In this document: one piece after another, positions 35,743 to 44,500 of the stretch
Layout of the letters: every line of letters starts with the position of its first letter
How positions within the stretch are numbered: the stretch's first letter is position 1
Assembly (NCBI RefSeq): GCF_003024805.1
Contig: NZ_PUEC01000010.1
Coordinates: forward strand, 35,033-99,032
Source of the DNA: Duncaniella muris
Lineage (GTDB): Bacteria > Bacteroidota > Bacteroidia > Bacteroidales > Muribaculaceae
DNA: 64,000 bases
Direction: 5' to 3'
Notes under the pieces: model-generated
The model's input: the letters and a program-made list of their open reading frames with translations, nothing else
Databases searched by the model: none
Told to the model about the DNA's origin: nothing
Translations under genes and position numbers: made by a program

Positions 35743-36515
35743 ACTATAACGAACTGAACGCCCATCAGCGCGATCCGTTTCTCAGCTTCGATGCCGGGAC
35801 CCACACCTATACCGTAGGCGACCGGACGCTGACTTCCGTGACAACCATCGTGGAAAGCTGCTTCCCGAAATTCGATGCCGACTACTGGGCTGCGCGCAAA
35901 GCTCCCTCTATGGGTCTGACTGCTGAGGAGCTGAAAGCCCGGTGGGAGGAAAACGCCCGCCGTTCGCGCGAACTCGGCACAATAATGCACGACCGCATAG
36001 AGCGCTATTATCTCGGCGATGATTACGGCGATGACGGCGACGCATATGCCATGTTCCGCCATTTCGCAGCGGCTGAGCGCCTCTACCCTTACCGCACAGA
36101 ATGGCGCATATATATGGAGGACTACGGTGTGGCCGGCACTCTCGACTTTCTGGAGCGACGCCCCGACGGCACCTTTAATATATATGACTGGAAACGGTCA
36201 AAAAAGCTTGTCCGTCCTGACGGGCAGACCGAGCGCACAAGCCGTTTCGGAGCCAAAGGCCTCCACCCGGTGAGACATCTCGACGACTGCTCCTACATGC
36301 ACTATGCCCTTCAGCTGAGCATCTACAGATTCATACTCGAAGAGCGCTACGGAATCAGCATCAATGACATGAAGCTCGGAGTGTTCCATCCTGAATGCCC
36401 TATGGCCTACATCATCCCCGTCCCCTATCTGCGTATAGAAGCCCAGGCCGTTCTGGCCGACCACCAGCGCAAATTCAAGACCCTGACAGCGGAGCAGATA
36501 GTTAATTTTGTTTAA
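35739..36515 (+). CDS. PD-(D/E)XK nuclease superfamily protein, RecB-like
   Basis: A 258-residue protein with the core motifs of RecB-type nucleases in order: a histidine helix GTIMHDRIERYYLG (His84), YRTEWRIY, GTLDFL (Asp136), the catalytic YDWKRSKK (Asp150, Lys152), and the helix ALQLSIYRFILEERYG with Gln and Tyr. It overlaps mazG by four bases (ATGA). The match is by motif reading. Whether it repairs DNA, is degenerate or serves another role is open; its coupling to a nucleotide-cleaning enzyme suggests genome maintenance. Confidence 0.78.
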   Translation: MNYNELNAHQRDPFLSFDAGTHTYTVGDRTLTSVTTIVESCFPKFDADYWAARKAPSMGLTAEELKARWEENARRSRELGTIMHDRIERYYLGDDYGDDGDAYAMFRHFAAAERLYPYRTEWRIYMEDYGVAGTLDFLERRPDGTFNIYDWKRSKKLVRPDGQTERTSRFGAKGLHPVRHLDDCSYMHYALQLSIYRFILEERYGISINDMKLGVFHPECPMAYIIPVPYLRIEAQAVLADHQRKFKTLTAEQIVNFV

Positions 36516-36554
36516 AACGCGACACAAACTGGATCTATTCTGTTACTATTGCCC

Positions 36555-36562
36555 TATATTTG
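36555..36562 (+). promoter_or_regulatory. -7 element for the M16 protease gene
   Basis: TATATTTG; transcription would begin near 36568, which excludes an in-frame TTG start at 36560 and supports the ATG at 36620. Confidence 0.65.
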
Positions 36563-36619
36563 CGTAATATAACTGAAATAACAAAAACATACTCAATTCA
36601 TTTCACCAAACCACCAATC

Positions 36620-39463
36620 ATGATCAAAGCTACATTCAGATTATTGTCGGCAGCACTCGTCATGGTCTTCATGGCTCTTCCCGGAATAATCAGAGCGCAG
36701 GATCAGAATCCGATGCTCCAGCCTCTGCCCGTAGACACAGCAGTGCGTATCGGCAAACTGCCTAACGGCCTGACTTACTACATCCGTCACAACGAATACC
36801 CCAAGGGACAGGCAGATTTCTACATCGCCCAGAACGTCGGATCTATTCTTGAGGAAGACAGCCAGAGCGGTCTCGCCCACTTCCTCGAACACATGTGTTT
36901 CAACGGCACCACAAATTTCCCCGGCAATCTGCTCCGCGACTGGCTCGAATCAATCGGTGTGAAATTCGGCGCCAACCTCAACGCCTATACAGGTGTAGAC
37001 GAGACTGTCTACAACATCAGCAATGTCCCGGTGGCCCGCGAAAGCGTCCAGGACTCCTGCCTTCTCATATTGCATGACTGGGCCAATGACCTCACACTCG
37101 CTCCTGAGGAAATAGACAAGGAACGCGGTGTGATCCATGAAGAGTGGCGCCGCTCAATGCAGGGTCAGATGCGAATCCTCGAAAAGATCCTGCCTGACCT
37201 CTACCCAGACTCAAAATACGGCCACCGTCTGCCTATCGGCAAGATGGAGATCGTTGACAACTTCCCCTATCAGGATCTGCGCGACTACTATGAAAAATGG
37301 TATCGTCCCGACCAGCAGGCCGTGATCGTGGTGGGAGACATTGACGTTGACCGCATCGAAGGCAAGATCAAAGAGATGTTCTCATCAATCGAGATGCCTG
37401 AAAATGCCGCAGAGCGCGTCTATACCCCCGTGCCTGACCACAAAGGCACTCTCTACGGAATCGGCAGCGATCCTGAACAGAAAAATCTTGTAGCCCAGAT
37501 GATGTTCATATTCGATCCGATACCTGCTGAACTGAAAAACACCCCTGCCTATTTCGTCAACAGCTATATCCAGGCCATGATATCGTCAATGATCAACAAC
37601 CGTCTTAACGAAATCTCATCCAGACCGGATTCTCCCTTTGCCGGCGCCGGAATTGATTTCGGCGGTTACTTCCTTTCTTCGAAAGTGAAAGATGCCATGA
37701 GCGGATCTGTAGCTTCAAAGAACAATGACATCATCCTGCCCCTCCAGGCTCTCTATCGCGAGCTTCTGCGCGCACAGCGCGGCGGTTTCACCCAGAGTGA
37801 ATATGACCGCGCACGCAGCGAATATCTTTCGTCATTCGAGCGCATATACAACAACCGCGCCACCCGTCAGACCGGCTCGTTTGTAAGCGAATATGTCAAG
37901 AACTTCACAGACAAAGAACCGCTGCCATCGATCGAGACCGAGTGGGCACTCACACAGGGAATAGCCAACAATGTACCCCTTGATCTCATCAACCGTAAGA
38001 TGGCCGAAGCTGTGACCCCCGACAACCGTGCCGTCATGGTGCTCATGCCTGAAGCTGAAGGTATCACAGTCCCCACCAAGGAGATGATCGCCGAAGCCCT
38101 CGCTGCAGTCGATGCCGAAACCATCGATGCTTTTGTGGATGAAGTCAACTCCGAGCCTCTGATCCCCGCAGCGCCGGTTGCCGGAACAGTTGTAGCTGCG
38201 ACTGAAAACCCGCAGTTCGGAACCATTGACTGGACTCTTTCAAACGGCGCCAAAGTAATTGTCAAGCCGACCAAGTTCAAAGAAGACGAAATCATCTTCT
38301 CGGCCTATGCCAAAGGAGGCTATTCGGATTTCTCTGACGACTACACCAACTCGATCCTCTTCATGTCGACAGCTCTTCCGGCCCGCGGCCTCGGCAGCTA
38401 CACAAACACCGACCTGTCGAAATACACAGCCGGCAAGCAGGTGGCGCTCAACTGCGGATTCGGAAACTATAGCCGCAGCTTCTCAGGCTCCACAACTCCC
38501 AAAGACATCGAGACCCTTATGGAGCTGCTCTACATGAACTTCAAGGATATCGAATTCACTGCCGACGAGTTTGCAGCCCTGCAAACCGCCTACAGCGGCT
38601 TCCTTGCAAATCAGGAAAAGAGCCCGGAATACATCTTCCAGAAAAACATCCTCGCCACCCTTTACGACTCTCCCCGCGCACAGATGCTCAACTCTGAGGT
38701 CATCAACAAAGCTTCGCGCGAGCAGACAATCGAAATAGCCCATGCAATGACAGCCAATGCTGCTGACTGGACATTTGTGTTTGTCGGCAACGTCAACCCC
38801 GAAACCCTCAAGCCTCTCGTCGAGAAATATATCGCATCTCTGCCCGGCGATCCGAAGACTGCCGTGAAGAAGGTCGAGAAATACAATCCTGCCCTCTTCA
38901 TGAAGGGCGGTGACAAGACCGACTCTTTCACAGCCGAAATGTCGACACCCCAGACCCAGGTTGCCATTATCGAGAGCGGCGACATGGAATATACCCCCAA
39001 AAACGCCATGCTTGCATCAATCGCAGGCCAGATTCTGACCAACCGTCTGATCAAGACCGTACGCGAAGAGATGGGAGCCGTATATTCGATCAGTGCCTCA
39101 GGCTCACTCGAACGCTCCGGCCTGAACCCCGCAAGCATCGTGTCTCAGTTCCCGATGAAGCCTGAAATGAAAGAAGAAGTCCTCTCGTTCATCAAAGGCC
39201 AGTTCAAGGAAATGGAATCGAATGTCACTGCAGCCGAGCTCAACCCTGCCAAAGAATATATGGTGAAGGCATTTACCGCCAACAAAGAGCTGAACGGGCC
39301 GTGGCTCTCAGCCATCGTCGGAACGCTTTCAAACGGCGTGGACACCTTCAACGGCAATGTTGCCACTGTAAGCTCTATCACACCTCAGGATGTGATGGAC
39401 TTTATGAAGGCCCTCAACGCACAGGGCAACTACAGGGTCCTCATTCTCGATCCTGCAAAATAA
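36620..39463 (+). CDS. M16 (insulinase family) zinc metalloprotease
   Basis: A 947-residue exported protease with a signal peptide (residues 1-26). The N-terminal M16 domain has the inverted zinc motif HFLEH (87-91) and the downstream ligand in EEIDKERGVIHEEWR. A second, catalytically inactive M16 half (about 510-947) gives the PqqL-like clam shape, with the RxxxxY-type pair (RTVREEMGAVYSI). It should act in the periplasm on peptides or unfolded proteins. It has its own promoter and terminator. PqqL of E. coli processes peptides; PQQ synthesis is not implied. Confidence 0.92.
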   Translation: MIKATFRLLSAALVMVFMALPGIIRAQDQNPMLQPLPVDTAVRIGKLPNGLTYYIRHNEYPKGQADFYIAQNVGSILEEDSQSGLAHFLEHMCFNGTTNFPGNLLRDWLESIGVKFGANLNAYTGVDETVYNISNVPVARESVQDSCLLILHDWANDLTLAPEEIDKERGVIHEEWRRSMQGQMRILEKILPDLYPDSKYGHRLPIGKMEIVDNFPYQDLRDYYEKWYRPDQQAVIVVGDIDVDRIEGKIKEMFSSIEMPENAAERVYTPVPDHKGTLYGIGSDPEQKNLVAQMMFIFDPIPAELKNTPAYFVNSYIQAMISSMINNRLNEISSRPDSPFAGAGIDFGGYFLSSKVKDAMSGSVASKNNDIILPLQALYRELLRAQRGGFTQSEYDRARSEYLSSFERIYNNRATRQTGSFVSEYVKNFTDKEPLPSIETEWALTQGIANNVPLDLINRKMAEAVTPDNRAVMVLMPEAEGITVPTKEMIAEALAAVDAETIDAFVDEVNSEPLIPAAPVAGTVVAATENPQFGTIDWTLSNGAKVIVKPTKFKEDEIIFSAYAKGGYSDFSDDYTNSILFMSTALPARGLGSYTNTDLSKYTAGKQVALNCGFGNYSRSFSGSTTPKDIETLMELLYMNFKDIEFTADEFAALQTAYSGFLANQEKSPEYIFQKNILATLYDSPRAQMLNSEVINKASREQTIEIAHAMTANAADWTFVFVGNVNPETLKPLVEKYIASLPGDPKTAVKKVEKYNPALFMKGGDKTDSFTAEMSTPQTQVAIIESGDMEYTPKNAMLASIAGQILTNRLIKTVREEMGAVYSISASGSLERSGLNPASIVSQFPMKPEMKEEVLSFIKGQFKEMESNVTAAELNPAKEYMVKAFTANKELNGPWLSAIVGTLSNGVDTFNGNVATVSSITPQDVMDFMKALNAQGNYRVLILDPAK

Positions 39464-39535
39464 CCGTCACCACGGTCATCACATAATGGTGTGCCGGCAG
39501 TCATAACAGACACATCGGTTCACCCGGAAATTTCC

Positions 39536-39576
39536 AAAAGGCGCGCGGCAATCAACCGGATTGCAACGCGCCTTTT
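39536..39576 (+). terminator. Terminator after the M16 gene
   Basis: A two-part stem, AAAAGGCGCG/CGCGCCTTTT with inner GCAATC/GATTGC (39536-39553 with 39559-39576). Its T tail overlaps the -33 box of the malQ promoter. Confidence 0.88.
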
Positions 39577-39604
39577 GCATTTATACGGATTTTTCGTATT
39601 TTTG
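39574..39604 (+). promoter_or_regulatory. Promoter of malQ, overlapping a terminator
   Basis: TTTG (39574-39577) and TATTTTTG (39597-39604) are spaced by 19 bases. The leader is about 105 bases. Confidence 0.8.
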
Positions 39605-39714
39605 CATCATCCGTACTTTTATGGACAATCTCAACTCATCAATTCCGAACTTAACTGCCGAAAAAAATCAATTATAATAAATAGAATATACATATCCATA
39701 TATCATACTTACTC

Positions 39715-42393
39715 ATGAAATTGACCTTTAACGTGAATTACCGCACCGAGTGGGGTGAATCTCTCTATCTCACCGGTTGTCCGCTTGCACTTGGCGAGGA
39801 CGATCTCAGCCGCGCAGTGCCGATGAAACTTGTCGGGGCTGAAACCTGGACCGTGCATGTAGAAATTCCCGACACTGTAAAAGAATTCAGCTACGGCTAC
39901 ATAGTGCGTCATGACAACGGGACTGTCAAAAAGGAATGGGGAAAGCCCCGGCGCTTTGTCCATGCCGCAGACACCCACATGTTCACTGTCTACGACCGTT
40001 GGCAGGACCAGCCCTGGGACAAACCTTACTACAGCAGCGCGTTCACCGACTGCATCTGCTACCGCGGCAACCGTTCTGCTGCCGTGATGCCGGCGGCAGG
40101 CATGTTGACCCTCAGCGTCGACGCTCCAATGATAGCCCCTGACGAGGTTGTGGCAGTAGCCGGAGAAGCCGCCGCAATGGGAGCCTGGGATACATCAAAG
40201 GCACTGCGCATGAGTGATGCCGACTATCCGACATGGAAAGTCAACATTCCGGCCGCTGAAATCCAGCCCGGAACAGACTATAAATTCATTATACTTAAAA
40301 AATCGACCGGCGATGTTGTCGCATGGGAAGCCCGTGACAACCGCCATATAGATCTCAGACTCCAGCGCCCCGACGAGTCAATAGTTGATGCCGGACAGCG
40401 ACTGGTCAACCCTCTGGCCCCCTGGCGTGGAGCGGGCGTGGCTATTCCGGTATTCTCGCTCCGCAGCGAAGATGACTTCGGTGTCGGTGATTTCCTTGAC
40501 CTGAAAATGATGATCGACTGGGCCGCACAGACCCGGCAGAATTTCGTGCAGCTTCTTCCTATCAATGACACCACCATGACCGGAAGCTGGACCGATTCAT
40601 ATCCCTACAATGCGAACTCGACCTTCGCTCTGCACCCCATGTTCCTGCGCCTGCAGGCTATGGGCCGGCTGAAAAACGAGGAGCGCCAGCGCTACTTCGA
40701 CAATCTGGGCCGCGAACTCAACCGCCTGCCTCAGGTTGACTACGAGCGTGTCAACAACGGCAAAAACGAATTCACCCGCGAGCTTTTCGCTCAGGACGGA
40801 AAAGAGGTCCTCGGATCGAAAGCCTACAAGGCGTTCTTCGCCAAAAATGCCGACTGGTTGATGCCCTATGCCGCATGGTGTGTGCTCCGCGATCTCAACC
40901 ACACCCCAGACATGAGCCGCTGGGGCGACTTTGCAGTCTATGATCCTGAAAAGGTCAAAGGCTTCATTGCCGACCATCAGGATGACATCGACTATGTCTG
41001 CTACATACAGTACTTTCTCGACAAACAGATGCGTGAGGTCAGCGACTATGCTTCGGAACGAGGCGTGGCCATCAAAGGCGACATTCCTATCGGAATCTCG
41101 CGCACAAGTGCCGACGCCTGGATCTCACCCCGCCTGTTCAATCTCGACTGCCAGGCCGGTGCGCCTCCGGATGACTTCTCTGTGCTCGGCCAGAACTGGG
41201 GTCTCCCGACCTACAACTGGGAGGAAATGTCGAAAGACGGTTTCGCCTGGTGGAAATCGCGTTTCCGCAAAATGGCTGAATACTTTGACGCCTACCGCAT
41301 AGACCATGTGCTCGGATTCTTTCGCATATGGCAGATCCCGATGGATGCCGTCCACGGTCTGCTCGGTGTGTTCAACCGCGCACTACCCTTCAGCCCCGAC
41401 GAGCTTCGCAACAGCTATGACTTCTGGCTTGACGAAGAGCGCCAGACCCGCCCCTACATCATGGACTATATGCTCGGCGATTTCTTCGGCGAGACTGCAT
41501 CGGAGGTGCGAGAGCGCTTCCTCCTCGACGACGGATATGGCCGCTACCGCCTGCGTGACGAGGTCAGCACTCAGCGCAGGGTGATAGACTACTTCGCCGG
41601 ACAGGAGAAGAACAAACGCAACGACCGCATATGCAACGGGCTCTTAGGCCTGATCGACGAGGTCCTTTTCATCGAGGATCCATATGAAAAAGGCAAATAC
41701 CATCCGAGAATCTCGGCCCAGTTCACCTATGCCTACCGTGCGCTGACCGATTACGAGCGCTGGTGTTTCGACCGTCTCTACAACGATTTCTTCTACCGCC
41801 GCAACAATGACTTCTGGTATGACAAGGCCATGTGGAAACTTCCGCCGCTCACTGATGCGACAGACATGCTCGTCTGCGCCGAAGACCTCGGAATGATTCC
41901 GGCATGTGTGCCTGCCGTGATGAACAACCTGCAGATACTTGTGCTTGAGATCCAGCGCATGCCGAAAGATCCGAATGCAGCCTTCGGCAACACCTGGACT
42001 TATCCCTACCGCTCGGTGTGCACCACCTCGTCCCATGACATGGACGGCATACGCCGCTGGTGGGAGGCCGACCGTGCCACCACACAGAGGTTCTACAACG
42101 AAGTGCTCGGCGAGCCGGGAGAAGCGCCGGTCTATGCCGAGCCGTGGATCTGCGAGCGCATCATCAGACTCCATCTGCAGTCACCCTCGATGCTCTGCAT
42201 ACTCCCGCTTCAGGACTGGCTGTCGATTGACGGAGTGCTGCGCCGTCAGGACCCGCGCGACGAACTGATCAACATTCCCGCCAACCCGCGCCACTACTGG
42301 CGTTACCGCATGCACCTCACGCTCGAAGACCTCAATTCTCAGAAAGAGTTCAACAACCGCATCCGCGAAGAAATCATATCATCAGGCCGGTAA
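39715..42393 (+). CDS. malQ: 4-alpha-glucanotransferase (amylomaltase, GH77) with two CBM20 domains
   Basis: An 892-residue cytoplasmic enzyme that rearranges maltodextrins and supports glycogen and starch use. Two starch-binding CBM20-type domains (about 1-100 and 120-220, the second with GEAAAMGAWDTSKALRMSD) precede the GH77 barrel with VFSLRSEDDFGVGDFLDL, the nucleophile Asp in YRIDHVLGFFRIW, the acid/base Glu in VCAEDLG and the stabilising Asp in SSHDMDGIRRWW. This is the large plant-DPE2-like form common in Bacteroidetes. No sus genes are adjacent. A strong terminator follows. Confidence 0.96.
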   Translation: MKLTFNVNYRTEWGESLYLTGCPLALGEDDLSRAVPMKLVGAETWTVHVEIPDTVKEFSYGYIVRHDNGTVKKEWGKPRRFVHAADTHMFTVYDRWQDQPWDKPYYSSAFTDCICYRGNRSAAVMPAAGMLTLSVDAPMIAPDEVVAVAGEAAAMGAWDTSKALRMSDADYPTWKVNIPAAEIQPGTDYKFIILKKSTGDVVAWEARDNRHIDLRLQRPDESIVDAGQRLVNPLAPWRGAGVAIPVFSLRSEDDFGVGDFLDLKMMIDWAAQTRQNFVQLLPINDTTMTGSWTDSYPYNANSTFALHPMFLRLQAMGRLKNEERQRYFDNLGRELNRLPQVDYERVNNGKNEFTRELFAQDGKEVLGSKAYKAFFAKNADWLMPYAAWCVLRDLNHTPDMSRWGDFAVYDPEKVKGFIADHQDDIDYVCYIQYFLDKQMREVSDYASERGVAIKGDIPIGISRTSADAWISPRLFNLDCQAGAPPDDFSVLGQNWGLPTYNWEEMSKDGFAWWKSRFRKMAEYFDAYRIDHVLGFFRIWQIPMDAVHGLLGVFNRALPFSPDELRNSYDFWLDEERQTRPYIMDYMLGDFFGETASEVRERFLLDDGYGRYRLRDEVSTQRRVIDYFAGQEKNKRNDRICNGLLGLIDEVLFIEDPYEKGKYHPRISAQFTYAYRALTDYERWCFDRLYNDFFYRRNNDFWYDKAMWKLPPLTDATDMLVCAEDLGMIPACVPAVMNNLQILVLEIQRMPKDPNAAFGNTWTYPYRSVCTTSSHDMDGIRRWWEADRATTQRFYNEVLGEPGEAPVYAEPWICERIIRLHLQSPSMLCILPLQDWLSIDGVLRRQDPRDELINIPANPRHYWRYRMHLTLEDLNSQKEFNNRIREEIISSGR

Positions 42394-42431
42394 TAACACG
42401 CCCAAGATTAAACTTAATAATAGCCTCTGAT

Positions 42432-42476
42432 ATTGCCCGCAGACGGAATAACAATTCGGTCTGCGGGCAATTTTTA
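42432..42476 (+). terminator. Terminator after malQ
   Basis: A perfect 13-bp stem (42432-42444 with 42459-42471) with a 14-base loop and a T run. Confidence 0.92.
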
Positions 42477-42578
42477 TGGTGTAACACACGTTTTATCTAA
42501 CGCAGACCAATCATATATCTCAGAGGTAAAAACAACCTCTTAATTTCCTGAACTGAAAATACTTGACTCTAAACCATC

Positions 42579-43568
42579 ATGGCACAGAAAAAACGAATTG
42601 ACTATATAGATTATCTCAAAGGACTTACTATTTTATGGGTAGTGTGGTATCATACCTCTCATCCAGAATTCGTTGATTATCCACCCACAATGCCTATGTT
42701 TTTCTTTTTGTCAGGCATTTTTTTCAAGCCATATCCTTTACTGGAATTTATAAAAAAGAAAATCAACACTCTTCTAATTCCGTTCGCATTCTTTTATGTG
42801 GTATATTACATCTATCTTATATTGCAATGGAGCATACATAATCCGTTGTCAAGTTTCGATTTTTCATGCTTTTGGGGTATTTTCAGGCTCTATAAATCTA
42901 CAGAGTCGTTTCCTGTCAATCCGCCATTATGGTTCATATGCGCTCTGATCAACCAACAGTTTTTAATATACTTTCTCGTTAAAGCCAACCTAAAACGAGT
43001 TGCAATCGGAATTTCAGCACTATTAATATCTCTATTCGGAGTCTTCTATTTCTACGATGTAAAAGCACCATTTATGATCAGCCGCTGTATGCCGTATTTC
43101 ATATTTTATTCAATGGGATACCTGACCGGACGGCATATCTTATCACTGATTGATGTGGAGCACGGTATAAAGACATCGCGACAACTTGGACTTTGCGGGC
43201 TGACTGTATTCATACTCTGCTGGTTTATCAAATCGGCATATAACCTGAACCACTTCCTTGGAGCCTTAGTTTCTTATGCCGAAATTTTTGCTTTCATATT
43301 ATTAATGATCTATCTTCTAAAGTATTCCTATAAACTCCCATTTTTGAGATTCTTGCATTTTTACGGAGTTAATTCATACATCGTTCTTGGAATGCATGAA
43401 ATTATCCTGACCATATATCTGATTTGTTACACAAATTTATTTGGACAACCTGGAGTTTCGGGCGGAATAATAATTCTCATACTCACTACCTCTACACTTT
43501 GGCCTGTAATACAAATTCTAAATAAGCTTTGCCCGCAACTCATAGGGAAAAATGAATTATGGAAATAA
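42579..43568 (+). CDS. Acyltransferase family 3 membrane protein
   Basis: A 329-residue protein with about ten hydrophobic helices and the acyltransferase-3 start (KRIDYIDYLKGLTILWVVWYHTSHPE, containing the catalytic-type His) plus MFFFLSGIFFKP. Such enzymes O-acetylate or succinylate polysaccharides, lipids or peptidoglycan at the inner membrane. The gene is clearly richer in A and T than its neighbours and uses AT-ending codons, a sign of possible horizontal transfer. No glycan-synthesis genes are adjacent, so the substrate is unknown. A small hairpin (AGAGGT/ACCTCT, near 42522-42540) precedes it. Confidence 0.88.
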   Translation: MAQKKRIDYIDYLKGLTILWVVWYHTSHPEFVDYPPTMPMFFFLSGIFFKPYPLLEFIKKKINTLLIPFAFFYVVYYIYLILQWSIHNPLSSFDFSCFWGIFRLYKSTESFPVNPPLWFICALINQQFLIYFLVKANLKRVAIGISALLISLFGVFYFYDVKAPFMISRCMPYFIFYSMGYLTGRHILSLIDVEHGIKTSRQLGLCGLTVFILCWFIKSAYNLNHFLGALVSYAEIFAFILLMIYLLKYSYKLPFLRFLHFYGVNSYIVLGMHEIILTIYLICYTNLFGQPGVSGGIIILILTTSTLWPVIQILNKLCPQLIGKNELWK

Positions 43569-43702
43569 GAAACAAATCCAATCTTTCCGGTCTCTTGTCG
43601 GCAAAATAGACCTTATAAATTGCAAAAACCGGCTACTGAGAAGCAACCGGCTGTATCTATTGCCGAGTGATCTATCCTTAGATATTGTTTAAGACCGACA
43701 CA

Positions 43703-44470
43703 TTAGAGTTTCATACCGATGCCGAAGAGAGCGAAGTCATAGACGGTCGGGTCTGAGGGGTTGAACCGGCGCAGGTGGGCTGTGACTTCATTGACTGCCT
43801 TGCGGTCATTGGCCTTGCGTGTCAGCAGACCAAGTTCGCGCGAGATGTCTCCGACATGGACATCAAGCGGGATGTAGAGCTGCGAGGGTTCAATCACATC
43901 CCAGACTCCGAGGTCGACTATGCCGTCATTTCTGACAAGCCAGCGCAGGGCCATGTTGACACGCTTCAGCGCAGATGTGGTCAGATTCTGCGGCAGACAG
44001 CGCGAGGCAAGATCAGATTTTCCGGGTTCGGCCGCGGCAAGTTCTCGGTTTATGCCCGCGACAAGCGCCCAGGCAGGAGCTTCGGAAGAGGCCACATGCT
44101 CATGACGCGCAAAGTCCTGCAAAGTGCCGTGTCGGGAATAAATTTCGCGCAGACCACGCAGATAGTGCTTGAGATGGCGGATGAAAAATGTGCGGTGGAC
44201 ATTGACTTCGTCAGGCAGCGCTTCATAAGCCTTGTCCATCATGAACCGGTATGGGCTGTTGTCCATCATGGCCAGCAATTTGTCGCAGTCGCGGCATATC
44301 ATCTTGCGGTTGCCCCAGGCGATGCCCGAAGTGAGCAGGGAGGCTATCTCTATGTCACGCAAGTCTGAAAACCTGCGCGGGAACTGAACGGGATCATCAC
44401 CAATAAAAGACGGCGAGTTGATTCTCGCCGCCTCTGTATCAAGTAGATCCTTAAGATCTCTGTCTGTCAT
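43703..44470 (-). CDS. TIGR02757 (DUF2400) family protein
   Basis: A 255-residue soluble protein of unknown function. Family features include the DPVQFPRRFSDLRDIEIASLLTSGIAWGNRKMI block, KRVNMALRWLVRNDGIVDLGVWDVI, PLDVHVGDISRELGLLTRKANDRKAV and a C-terminal DPTVYDFALFGIGM. The pattern recalls helix-hairpin-helix DNA glycosylases (a VDLGVWD and PLDVHVG core with conserved acidic residues), but no activity is known to me. It is 30 bases downstream of the thioredoxin-like gene on the same strand. Confidence 0.85.
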   Translation of the reverse strand: MTDRDLKDLLDTEAARINSPSFIGDDPVQFPRRFSDLRDIEIASLLTSGIAWGNRKMICRDCDKLLAMMDNSPYRFMMDKAYEALPDEVNVHRTFFIRHLKHYLRGLREIYSRHGTLQDFARHEHVASSEAPAWALVAGINRELAAAEPGKSDLASRCLPQNLTTSALKRVNMALRWLVRNDGIVDLGVWDVIEPSQLYIPLDVHVGDISRELGLLTRKANDRKAVNEVTAHLRRFNPSDPTVYDFALFGIGMKL

Positions 44471-44500
44471 AATAAGTAACTATTCAAAATTAACCGAGTA

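Noticed and set aside
43627..43655. Repeated ACCGGCT in the region after the acyltransferase gene, first read as a terminator
   Set aside because: The two copies are direct repeats, not inverted, so no stem forms.
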